Assembly (NCBI GenBank): GCA_033065855.1
Contig: JAVXUO010000449.1
Span: 105,223 to 169,222 of the forward strand
Direction: 5' to 3'
DNA from: Escallonia rubra
Lineage: Eukaryota > Streptophyta > Magnoliopsida > Escalloniales > Escalloniaceae
DNA: 64,000 bases
Within the stretch, counting starts at the first letter, position 1, and each line of letters starts with the position of its first letter. Under the pieces are notes generated by a model. That model saw only the letters and a program-made list of their open reading frames with translations. It had not been told where the DNA came from and made no database searches. Position numbers and translations under genes: made by a program. This document shows, one piece after another, positions 25,122 to 36,300 of the stretch.

Positions 25122-26510
25122 TAGAGATGTCAAAGGACCGGGCTTGGGCCGGCCTAGCCCGCCCCTTTGGGCTTTTAAAAAAAAAAAAGGTCAGGCGGGG
25201 CTTGGGCCAGGGAGAAACATGCCAGGCTTGGGTTAGGCCTCCTCAAGAATATGAAGGGCCAGCCCTTGGCTCAAAATTTAGGGTCGGGCTTAGGTCAGGC
25301 CCGGGCCTTTTTTTTTAAAAAAAAAATTTATTCATTTTTTGTTTTGTGCTAAAATTAAATTTAAAATAAATTTGTTCATAGTCCATCTTCCTTTAATCCA
25401 AACTTGGGACCGGTTGCTTGTAAACAAGTAGGCGAAGTTACTTATATATATGTAAATGATTAATTTTTCAAATAAATGAGAAAATATATATTTTGCTTGT
25501 AAATAATCACATTCTCATGTGCATTGTTTACTTTAAATACATTTAATTTGTTTGAAAATAATCCGCGGGAAAAATCTAAACTATATTTTGAGAAAAAAAT
25601 GTATTCTAAATGGTTGAGAAAAGAAAAGGAAATTACTAATCATCTAGAATATTTTCAACACTCGAATTGTTGCTTTGTCTTTCGTCAAATGGTTTATCTT
25701 ACTCCCGGTATTTTGCATCAAGAAAATCCTTCCAAAACATACATAAGTCGAGTGACTCGGGACTAAGACGACTCCTCCTGTTATCCAACATCATTCCGCT
25801 CGCTGAAAACACGACTCTAAAGTAATCGTGGAGGCTTACACCGGTAGTACATCCCGGACAATTTGGAATAAAGTCGGATAAATTTTTGCATTTTTGTTTC
25901 CAAAAAGTTAACAAATTAAAATTTATTTGCTCATTCATGAAGAATAATGATAAGTATTTGCATATAAACTAATTTCATTAAAAGAGAAAAAAGAAGACGA
26001 ACCTGTAGAAGTAGCTTCCATTCTTGCTTGTTTTGCCATTACATATTCAATGCCCTTAAGAAATGACCCATAATATATTTCACCGCTCGACGATGTAGCT
26101 TGCCCGTGCATGTCAGCGAAATTTCGATATAAGTTATAAAGATCTTAAAAAATGACTTAGTCACACTCTTTGTAAGCTCAATTGTCTCAGCTGCCACATA
26201 TTTCTAATATTGACACATGTATACCATACAACTTGAACCTATGCTCCAAAGTAATGGCGACAAAAAAAACAATAGGCAATTCCTTATAATATTTATTAAA
26301 TTTAATGTCCATTTGTTGTACTATATCATAAAAGGGTTCTATATATATCCATTTTTCTAAAATGTTAGCAATTTTTAGAATTTATAGTACAATGATAGAG
26401 GATGTAGGATAGTACATACCAGACAACAGAACGGTAGACGTGTAAAATATATCCAAAAATTCAACTATGTTTTTCTAAGCTCGCCCATCCCGTGAAAAAT
26501 TCATCCCATC
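25122..26510 (-). mobile_element. Decayed hAT transposon with transposase relic
   Basis: On the minus strand, in broken frames, hAT transposase segments occur in order: 'FLDIFYTSTVLLSGMYYPTS' (about 26450-26380), 'MDIKFNKYYKELPIVF' (about 26310-26260), 'LYRNFADMHGQ' and 'GEIYYGSFLKGIEY' (about 26140-26050), then 'FSASGMMLDNRRSRLSPE', the C-terminal hAT dimerisation motif (25745-25810). Stops and frameshifts make it inactive; the BED zinc finger was not found. The GC-rich TAGAGATGTC...CCGGGC block at 25122-25310 looks like the element's 3' terminus. The matching other end was not located. Confidence 0.75.
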
Positions 26511-26743
26511 AAACTTTATATAATATATGAATTGCATATATAAATTTTACATGTACAAGATATGTGGTCTTTCTTTCTTTCTTTAGTCCTTAAAATCCTC
26601 CAAGCATATCCGTTTAGAGATCTTTGAAGACTTCTTTTTTCCTTCCTTGTTTCTTATTACAGGATTAGACTTCCTAAGATTGTTTCGAAACCCTTGTCAT
26701 TTTCTTTTATTTTGTCCTGAAACCTTATTTTCATGCTTATTAC

Positions 26744-27583
26744 TAGGGATGGTAATGAGGTGGGTCAGATGCGGGTTTCACAAGATCTGTACCCGCCCCG
26801 CCACTCAAAATATATGACTCCGCCCCGCCCTACCTCGCCATCGGGTTGGGAGATGATGATACCATCCCCGATCCGATGGCCTTCTTGGTAAACCGACCCG
26901 ACCCGATCCGTACTGCCATTTTGAAGATTGTAAGTGCAAATTCAGAAAAATCATCCGGGGACGAATCTGTGACAGTGGCGGAGTGGGGATTCTCCAATGG
27001 ATGGACAACCGGCGTTGGCGGACAGTGGTTGTCCAATATTCTAGAGACGGATCTGTTTTTAGATTATCTTCCAAGACATGGTTAGGAGGTGCCGGGGAAG
27101 GCGACGGCGCACGGAAGCCTGATGGACAGAGCGGCGAACGACGAACGACGGAAGGCGAATGGACCGAACGGAGAATGGTGAACGACGACGACAGAAGGCC
27201 ACCGGTGAATGGCGACGGCAGATTGCGACCAAAGTTGGTGACGTGCGTGGAGTCACAGGTCGACGGCAGGAGGCGACCGAAGGGTGACGTGCTTGGTGGT
27301 GCGGCGGCTGTAGGAGAATAAGGGAATGGGGAAAAAGATGAAAAGGGCTAGGGTTTTCAATAGCTTTCAACGACTGAGATTCAAGCTTGATTATAGTATA
27401 AATAGGAGCGGGTCGGGTCGCGGGGCAATTACACTTAAAATCATACCCGCCCCGTATCCACTGCGGGTTTTGAAAACAAATATCAAACCCGCCCCATGAC
27501 ACGGTTATAGTTAAAAAGATCCGCTCCTATAAAAGCGGGGCGGAGCGGATATCCGGCGGATGCGGGTTGAATTGCCATCCCTA
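26744..27583. mobile_element. Non-autonomous hAT-like element with 8-bp target duplication
   Basis: 840 bp with terminal inverted repeats (TAGGGATGGTAAT at the left, ATTGCCATCCCTA at the right) and a perfect 8-bp duplication CTTATTAC (26736-26743 and 27584-27591). Subterminal GGGT/ACCCGCCCC-rich blocks match those of the 9424 element. The interior (27080-27310) is GC-rich and GACG-repetitive, with long frames on both strands that I judge compositional. A TAGGGTTTT motif at about 27350 suggests a captured gene leader on the minus strand. No transposase. Confidence 0.85.
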
Positions 27584-27591
27584 CTTATTAC

Positions 27592-28170
27592 TAAATCCAT
27601 TTTGAGACTTCACTATACTCTACTTTATTATCATCACTAATTAGTAGACTTCAATGTCAAATGATATGCTTAAAAATCAAATAAACAAAAATTCATGACT
27701 AATATAATTAATACACGTTAAAATTAAGTAAACAAAATATGAAAATATAAACAACCGTGGGCAACACATGTCCCGCCCGTGCCCACCAAAACTTTCATGG
27801 CCAGGCATGAACGTATATTATTTAACCCGTAGATGGGATAGGCTGGACACGGGCACAACTTTTGACAGTGGACTGTGCATGGTCTGACCGTTGAACCCGT
27901 CCAGCCCGCCCAAGCCACGGCCCTAGTCAAGGCAGTCGATGGCAGTTGGGCAAAGAGGTAATTACATTTCATGGAACCTTTAACAGACCAACCTCACATA
28001 TCTGTCCTTACCCGGCTTCTTTCCCCAGCACATCTCCAATAATCTGAACCATTTCCAGATTACTCTGAACCATGCCGAATACTGCAAACTCGTCTCCAGA
28101 TCAGTACTTTCGTTGTTCTTCGGTCATTCAACAAGTCCATAAATCTATTACCAAAAAAAAACAAGTCCAT
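27592..28170. other. Unique left flank of the duplication; no gene
   Basis: AT-rich sequence, then a GC-rich GGGC/GCCC patch at 27750-27930 that resembles hAT subterminal sequence but has no definable terminus. Just before the duplication border, ACAAGTCCATAAATCT occurs twice (28131-28146 and 28161-28176) around an A-rich spacer. This segment is not repeated ahead of copy 2. Confidence 0.5.
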
Positions 28171-28247
28171 AAATCTGACTTCAGTTGGTTCAGTAATTAT
28201 TCAAAACAGCAAGATGGTATAACACATAAAATGTTAATTCTACGTTA

Positions 28248-30042
28248 CTACATTTGTTTCAAATTGTTGCAGCCAGTAGTATCTGAATAATGAAAGGCTG
28301 TAAAGACTATTAAAAGAGCTGATACAATTGCAGAGAAAAAAGTAACAACAGATACAATTCCAGTGTGCTCCTTGATTCCACAAGGTACATCCCACACAAC
28401 CGCACCAGCTTTGAGTTCTAAACTCTTATTAGTTGACAAAAATATACAGCTCTGTTTATGTGACTTCCCTTCAAAGCTGCAGCGCGTAAATAAGTCCGGA
28501 GGGCTAAATTCGACTCTTGAAAATTCATGTTCTCCTAGGGGCTGCAAAGAGGAGAAAGTTTAAAGGCAGTTTTATGATCACATGGTTGTACGTAATTAAG
28601 CACATGCAAGTTCCATATCACTGTATAATCATCTGCTATGTCACATCGACTATTTAAAATGCGTGAAATACCCATGTCGGCCACTCGACACTTGGACATG
28701 GGTATGAAATATGTCTCCAACACATGTCATAGGACATTGCCATAAAAAACACTATCTCGTGGTGTTTCGTTTTCATAAGTGTTTTGAGATAAGTTTCAAA
28801 TTATGCGTCACATAAAATGCCATGTCACCTACTAACTGAAAAATAACAATAGATAGGTATATTATGCTGTGTCCCCGTGTCTTAAGTTTTGAAAATTAGA
28901 CGAATCCGACGCTTGGACACGCATCCAACTCGGACACTCATATCGAGTCCATTTAAAATCAAACTTAGTTTTCTAGGAGGCGGGCACCCATTTGCATATC
29001 TGATATCCTTCTCTGGAAAACTAGTACTTTCTTATAACATATTTATTCACCTACCGCATAACGTGCATGTAATGGAACCTCAATGTTGATCTCCAGTCCA
29101 TTATTGTTTCCTGACAGTACATTAGGGCCAATATCCATGTGGATCTCGACTATAGACCGATTTGATCGAACTGAAGGCAACTCCAAATTTGTGTCCCCGA
29201 AAACAGTTGCGCCGGTAAACACTGCACCAGAGTTGTTGAACTCATAACCCTCGAGAAAAATAATAGAACAGGATCACAATGTTGGTTCACAAGTAAGGTA
29301 GAAATTTACCACCACGCTGGAGAAGATGTTGTAGCTCAAACGGATCTGCAAAGACCCCGGAGGGCAGTATCTCAACCAGTATGGCATCACAAAAGTGTGC
29401 AGGCAGTGTAAATTTGGACCCTGGTTGGATTTCTAATCTAATGGATGAAGAAAGACGACGATGAGAACCTTCACCAATCAGGTGTCGATGAGAAATTGAT
29501 AACTTCGGCACAGGCTCAAGTTTATCTTGCAGGACCTCGCAGAATTCAAGGGGTATTTCCTTTGAGAGAAATCCCTGAAAATCTGAATCAATCAAGCTGG
29601 CATGTTTCTCAAAGTACGCTTCAGTAATAAATTCATTGACGCCATGCAAGGCGCTGCTGCTTGGATTGCTATCATCCAAATTGGAAGTACAACTGCCCAC
29701 CTGCAAATTGCAAAGGGGGATAAACTAAAGTTCAGTAGTTATGAAGATAAAACTTAGGTAAAAAACAAGGTAACAAAAGCCGGTTGAAGAATGTGAGAAA
29801 GGATGACTCTCCCTAAAGAAGTAGCTTAAATGATAGGATAGTATGGAAAAACTATACGCAAGGATTTAAAACCAAAACCTGATGCGATTACAATTATAAT
29901 CGTAAGCAGCAGGAAACAAGCACCTTAGTCAACTCACCTCATTAATTGTTGAAGCATGTTTGCAACAGCTAATGCTAGCAAAGAAGTACAGTGCGATTCC
30001 AAGTCTCAAAGAAACTTGCAGTTTAAATTGTTGAATTCCCAT
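28248..30042 (-). CDS. PIGX: PIG-X/PBN1-type GPI mannosyltransferase I subunit, copy 1
   Basis: Four coding exons (29938-30042, 29310-29700, 29055-29221, 28248-28541) with GT-AG borders join to 318 codons. An N-terminal signal peptide ('LRLGIALYFFASISCC', about residues 12-27) leads into the lumenal PIG-X domain, with 'GEGSHRRLSSSI' (111-122) and 'LPSGVFADPFELQHLLQRG' (147-165). The 'PPDLFTRCS' motif and a single membrane span near residues 280-305 follow. In the family this ER protein stabilises PIG-M, which adds the first mannose to GPI anchors. A minus-strand donor at 33099-33100 suggests an untranslated first exon about 3 kb upstream. Copy 2 encodes an almost identical protein, so both look functional. 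Confidence 0.9.
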
Positions 30043-33000
30043 GAAATGGCTGAAAGAGCGGAAGGCAGCAAAATGCAAGAGTCAATTACTTTACATACCC
30101 AGCTTATAGAAAAAGTCAATTACTTTGCATACCCAACTTTAGTCTCAGACCTCCACCAAATATGTGATGCTTATCATTCAAAATAATTGTTATTTTTCTC
30201 TTGAATGAATTTCATTTCTCCGCGTCTAGGTAATAAATCATGTTTGTTCACAATCTTGAAGGTAAAGTGTTACACAAAGCCTTCATAGACCAATGCAAAA
30301 ATTAAAATGCTAAAAAATGGCAAATTACAGTATTGTATTATGTCAAGACTTAATAATTAGTACTAAAGCTTTATAATAAACTGAGTTCCAGTTCAAGAAC
30401 ATTATCAGAGTAAATGTAAAACTAGAGGCGTAGGATATTCAGTTCAGTTGAAACTCATTGCTCTCACCCAAAAAGAAAGAGGATCGTCCTGCAAAGTTTA
30501 TTCCCTCATAGTATTTTGTGGGAGAACCTAATTGCGGAATCTCGAAAAACAGAGCAAATAAATGTGTGATCAAGGAAAGATATCTGTTATTGAAAAACTT
30601 CTGAAGAAAAAGAAATCAAGATTGATTCATTCGATATCCGTTACAGTGCTCTAGCTGAACATATCGAGCCTTCTTCTGTTACGTTACGCCAAACCGAGCA
30701 ATATAATCCTTCTTTTAACCTAATAGAGGACTTCCGACTAGGATAAAGTACAAAGACTAGCATATCCCCATTTTACTACAGAGAAACTACCATTCTCCCC
30801 TACTCATTTACATGAATGTCTCTTCCAAAGGAATCTCCCAATTGAGCAAACCGAACAAGTAACAGTGGAGGATGAATTATAACATTCCCTTATCCTCGAG
30901 GGTTAGAAGTTTGGCAAGCAGCATGTGAGCATTCAGGTCTACACGTTTCTCAATTTTATTCCTAATGCATCTACGACTAGATATGCTCCCGCCTGGATCA
31001 ATCACAAAACTCAAGGCAAAACGCAGCCTACCTAAGTGATTCCTTCTCATATTGTCTTGGCGTAAAACTAGTAGCTATTAGCAGGTAAATGACCACAGAT
31101 GGCAAAACAGTGTCTTTGGATCAGTTGAGGCAGTTCAACGAATAATGCAACATCCGTAAATCCCAGCAGATCACCATTTGGATTCCAAAATCTGGTAACA
31201 GTGCTGACCCAAGTATTATCAAGCAAACAACAAAGCGTCCTGCACCTTAAAGCATTCCCGTGGGTAATGCTATAGAATCCTGAATGTTCCATCCTATAGA
31301 GGACCAAGAATTTGCATCCATTAAAAATTTACTCCTCAGTTGTGTTGCACACCACCAATGAAATTGGCATGTCAAACAATTGAAAGGCATAAGCTGAGCC
31401 ACAGCCCACAAGCTTAAGAGCATATCAAAAGAAGTAATTTGGAAAGAGTGAACCTTTTTAATTTATCACATGGTTTCATATGATGGTTGTTTTCCTAGAC
31501 CAACTTCTGAGACACTAAAGTCGTTTCTCGATTATCTTTGGCAACCCGTGATCACATTATACGAAATTTTCATCGCATTAGCATTTGCAGTGCAATTATA
31601 TTCAATGCCTTCTCTTCCATGCTTGAGATTCCAAAATAGAAATTTTGCCCGTAATTTACGCGTCCATTAGTTCAAACATTGTTCTCAAAAGATACCAAGT
31701 GGCGGAACCAGGATTTCTCTCCAGGGGGTACTAAAAATATATCGAATTTACTAAACACTCAGAAGGAGGATTAGATTTATCATAGCACTTAAGAACAAGT
31801 ATATGTTTGATCGGAAAAGAGTACTTGAGATGACAATTCTCTGTAGCAGCCATGCTTAACTCAAACATCCTTTACTCAGAATTCAAGCTCAAATGGCCTT
31901 GAAATAATACTTGATATGTTACCAACTCTCGATTCAATTTTACCAGCAAGTTTGATAAACCAACAAAGCAAACAGACTGACAACCTAAGATGCTCCCAGG
32001 CTGATCCTAGAGCTCCAAAATTACTAGATTCCTCACTGCACACATATTGAGAGTTATGGATGCCCCATGAAGAAGCTACAAACAGCAATGAAGCAACCCT
32101 CCAGAACCCAAGGCACTAAATCAGTCGAGCCCTAACCAAAGTTTCTGCTACTGTTTCTTAACTGGGGTTAAGCTGCAAATCAAATTCATCGAAAGTGATA
32201 TGCGGTTGGTGTTCGACTCTGCTCATCCCTGAATTGACCCATAAGCCTAGAGCTGTGTTTCTTAACTGGGGTTAAGCTACTGTTTCTTAGCTGGAAGGCA
32301 TGAAACTTCTTCTTAATTGAGAATTGTAGACGATTAGAAACAAATTCACCTAAAGGGAGCTAGAGGCTGATTTCAGAAGTGCAATCACAAGCACATGACC
32401 ACAGCATAACCGATTAAGAACTAAAGAACAACCCCACCACAAACAAGACAAGCCTCACAACCCATGACCACACCTTCTGCTCGGGTGAGCTATCAAAACC
32501 TTCAATCGTGATTGCTTCAGGAAACAAGAAAAAGCAAAAACCCAACTAAGATTTGATGCCAAAAATGAAGGGTACCCATGAATCGGCAGTCGGCGCCTCC
32601 AATCGTTCCAGATCTGAGTTGGCTCCACTCGCTGTCGACCGTCGGCCGTCCCCGGTGAGTGGGTGTTTGCAGTCTGCCCGTCTAGGACTAGGAGAGTGGG
32701 AATGGGTGAGAGAGTTGAGCGGCCTAGGGCAAGTCGCAGAGAGTGAGAGAGAGAGAGAGTGACTGAGATGAAATGGAAAAAAAATTATTCAGAATTGAGT
32801 ACATCATCGTTCAACATAGTCTCAAAAGATACCACAGCCATAATTCTACAACATCTCAAATAATCTCACACCTCCAACTCATATCAATCGAGCTGATAGA
32901 ACAACCAAAGTACATTTGACAATCAAATTCTCGCAAGTTTCAACAAAGATCACTAATTTTCTACTTCTAAACATGAACCCCGATCCAACAATAATGAGAT

Positions 33001-33100
33001 AACAGCTATCTGACTAATTGATCGAGCCCAATAAACACATAAAATAACTGAAAAAGATGTTAAAATTGACGCGCAGAGAAGAAAGAGATTTGAACTTTAC
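30043..33100 (-). other. Probable 5'-UTR intron of PIG-X copy 1
   Basis: No coding exon lies between the PIG-X start codon and the predicted untranslated exon at 33101. A CTCTTTCAG acceptor-like site precedes the ATG on the minus strand. The 79-codon minus frame at 31068-31307 is also open in copy 2, but about 10 residues differ, far more than in the real exons, so I do not call it a gene. The interval includes the copy-1-specific segment at 31698-32834. Confidence 0.5.
31698..32834. mobile_element. 1.14-kb segment present only in copy 1
   Basis: In copy 2 the flanks join directly at one TCTCAAAAGATACCA (57619-57633). In copy 1 this 15-mer occurs on both sides (31683-31697 and 32820-32834). 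The segment starts with GTGGCGGAACCAGGAT, close to the left end of the hAT element at 20238. It contains a GC-rich gene-leader-like stretch (32560-32760) and a GA repeat. No matching right-hand inverted repeat is seen, so it is either an atypical insertion in copy 1 or a deletion between direct repeats in copy 2. Confidence 0.6.
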
Positions 33101-33300
33101 CTGTTAACTAAAGTCGTCGTTTCGCCGGAGATGGTAACTGAAGCTAAGAGAATTTTGAGATTCCGTTGATTTGCTTCCGCGTGGAGGATCGACGGTGGAG
33201 ATGTCTGCCACGTCCGTCGCTTAATTGACCTACGGACAGAATTAGAGGTACCATATATGAGGCCAACGATGTCGTTTTTGTGACCTGCTGCTGATAAAAA
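33101..33300 (-). other. Predicted untranslated first exon of PIG-X copy 1
   Basis: The minus strand ends in ...TTAACAG followed by GTAAAGTTC, a good splice donor, and the donor is also present in copy 2 (57898-57899). GC content is raised. Its 5' limit is a guess. Confidence 0.4.
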
Positions 33301-33345
33301 GGGATTCTTTTGGAAAGAAAGAGGAGAGAACAAATTAGAGAGAGA
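33200..33345. promoter_or_regulatory. Possible bidirectional promoter PIG-X / SAMBA-like
   Basis: The predicted PIG-X leader (minus) and the SAMBA-like ATG at 33346 (plus) lie within about 250 bp, head to head. The same arrangement exists at 58000-58144. No clear TATA box is seen. This is inferred from gene layout only. Confidence 0.35.
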
Positions 33346-36300
33346 ATGAGTAATAGTTCACTGTCATTGTCGCCGGCTAGGTCTTCGTCGACGGCAATCG
33401 CCGGAGGGAATATCGCCGCTTCTCTGGCCGCCGACGAGTTGCAGTTTCCGCCCGATCTGGTTTCGGTACAGGATCAAAGGGACGAGGCACTTCTCGGTAA
33501 GCTGTATTATTCCCTCCGTATCTGCTGATTACTCCCTTTTGATCATATTTTCTTTTTTATTAAGATTCTTATCTATTTTTACGTATTTATTATAATTTTC
33601 TTTTCATATTTAACTCGTCAATTATCCTTCCTCTCTCTTTCCTGTCTTATATTTTTTATTCTATTTTTCCCCTCACATTTTCTCGTGACCCGTTTTCTTC
33701 TCACACAAATTAAATAAAAGTGATCGAATTATGTGGAACGGGGAGAGAGTACTACGATAGAGATGGTATATATAAATATTGGCTTTTTTCTCCCGTTTTT
33801 ATTCGAGTTTAATATGTCAAATGATACCTATATATGACTTTTAGTTAAGTTCGATGCAGTGATTACATGTAATAAAATTTATCCTTAGTAAATATAAAAA
33901 TGTGATGTTCAGGGGGCAAGTCGGCCGTGTCTTGCTCAACCTTCAAGCTCGGTCTTTTAAGCGTTTTAGTGGTAAAAACTGTAACTTTTAACTTCAAAGT
34001 TTGTTACTTCTAATATTTATCCTTAGTATGTCTCTTGAATTTCTATAGTCGTCTGCATTCCTATGAAATTTGAATTTTGAACTACTAATGAAAGCAAAAA
34101 TGAACTACTCATTACGCAAGGTGGAACTTATAATGGTCTTTTGGAGTTCCACAATAAGTAGGGGGGGTGTATATCTTTGATTTCAAGTCAGGCCTACTTG
34201 ACAAATTTAACTCCTATGGATGGCTAACCAACGGGGGATGGGCCTCCCAAGCAAAAGGTGGGACTGCATGCAAACATTGCTGGGCATACAATTTTTGCAT
34301 TGATACCATTGCCTAAGTTGCCATCTCATGCAAGAATTCCTCGCAATATTATAGCCCCCTCAAATTATAGGACCAGTTTTGAGCTTTGGTGCAATGGGGG
34401 ATCCGACTGCCACGCTTTCCACACCATATTGCTACGTTTTATTGCTTGTAGTGATGAAATGGGTGCGGAGACGTTCCCCAACTCTGTTTACTAGCCATGT
34501 TGCTCGATTCCTCGTTTATAGGACCAAATCAACAGGTAAGATTTTGAGAGCAAGAAAGCCAAATAGTCCTTAAGATGTACTTCCATGCACAAAAATGTAT
34601 TAAAACAAAGTCGAAACAACAATCCAACAAAGCACAAGAATAATAGGACAATGACAGCTATCTCCTACGGTAGTTTGCGTAGACTTAAGAGGCATAAGCT
34701 TGAAATTCTTTTGCAGCAAGTGAAACTTGATGAAACCATGAGGATAACCATTGAAACATCATAACCAAGGAAGATTGGATATTCAGGTGACCGGACCGAA
34801 TTAGCACCTTAGTGCTCATCATAAGACACTCTTGAAATGACAAAAATGGAGAAGTCTTTTGATCATATCTTATTTGGCGTCCATTCTGTCAAATAATTGG
34901 ATTTCAAGTAATAGCTTCTAGTTGTACTAAATACCACCCAAAAAAGGATCTTCTATTGTAAGGGACGAGAATGCCCCTAATTATTCTGGTTATTATTGGA
35001 CTATCCTTTTTAATGTCATGATGCAAGTTTTACATATCTTGTTTTTTCAAAAAAAGTATTGCCTTTGTGTACTAGACCTTATATTCTTTGAGGAGTTTAA
35101 AGCATTTGTATTGCCAAGCTCCATTCAATTGTTGATAGAGTTGTCGCAGGGTAAACTTTCAGTTGCTGACGGAGTGTCGTAGGTTAACAGTTATGAGGAG
35201 ATTTTAAATCAGGACTTTGTCATTACAAAATGAAGCATACATTCTACTCTATGAGTTTCATGTAACTACTTAACAACCTTGGTTCAGATCTTCGTCTTTT
35301 AAGAGCAAAGCATTAATCCATGATACAATACATTGTACTAGTCGCTCATGTTTTGACTTTTCTCTCGTTGAATTTATAACAATATCCTCAACCGGCTAAC
35401 TTTTTGGATCACAGTTTTGAAATCAGATCTGATGGCTGCACTTGCCAAGGAGGTTAAATCCTTGGATGAAGATAACTGGATGTTTGAAGGACCTCGATCT
35501 CGTATTCACCTAATATCAAGACCAGGTACCACCTATGACCATTAGTTGCTGCTTAATGTTATCTCATTTATTTCTGTTTTCTCTTATCCACTCTTATGGT
35601 TTTCGAGTGAGCTCCTTCCTTTACATTGGATGATTAAATTTCCAATCATCGAGTGGCCAAGCTACAGGGGATTGAGGATGTAAAGTCATACTGTATAAGT
35701 TAAGGCATCTCTATGAATATTAGGCTGATGTTCTTCATTGTGACCCGCAAAAAAAGATTTGTTTTCTTCATAACTCGTACATTAAATTAGCCTTAAGGTA
35801 AGGGTATATTGTATAACCTAGAACCGAATTTCCTCTCTCTCTTTTGTGGAGTTCCTTGACGATTTTCAGTGGGAGCTAAGTAGTAGTTATGTTTTGAGTC
35901 TCCAGCTTTTTGTTTCTAGTTGGTTTTTTTGGCATTTCATTTTAGTTCCTTGTACATAGCTTTCACGTGGGAGGCGGATTTAGTGTTTATTATCCATTTA
36001 CTTGATAAAAAAATGTATCATATAACCTTGGGAGCCTAAGTATCCGGGTTTGCTTTAAGTTATGTCTCTTTCAGCCTTGCTTTAAGAGAACATGCTTAGT
36101 TTATTTGGACCTATGTGCTTTAAGTTTTATAAATTTAGCTTTTGTGGTATATTTTTATGTTCTGCCCAAGTATTCTCAGTATTAGAATTGCATACACTGG
36201 GCCCCAGACAATGGAAGGTTTCGTGAATCATAGTAAGAGAATATGAGATGGCCAGGATTAAAACCTGCATGGCCTTACTCAGGTTCGGTTTGCATTCCAA

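Noticed and set aside
27059-27502. 147-codon minus-strand open frame rich in Arg, Pro and Ser
   Set aside because: It lies wholly within the non-autonomous hAT-like element 26744-27583, in a GACG-repetitive GC-rich interior with long frames on both strands; no domain is visible.
25122-27960. A single hAT transposon spanning from 25122 to the GC-rich block at 27750-27930
   Set aside because: No complementary terminus or matching 8-bp duplication was found at the right side; only the relic and its left end are supported.
31068-31307. 79-codon frame present in both duplicates (also 57005-57244)
   Set aside because: About ten amino-acid differences between copies, compared with very few in PIG-X, indicate no constraint; it lies in the PIG-X leader intron.
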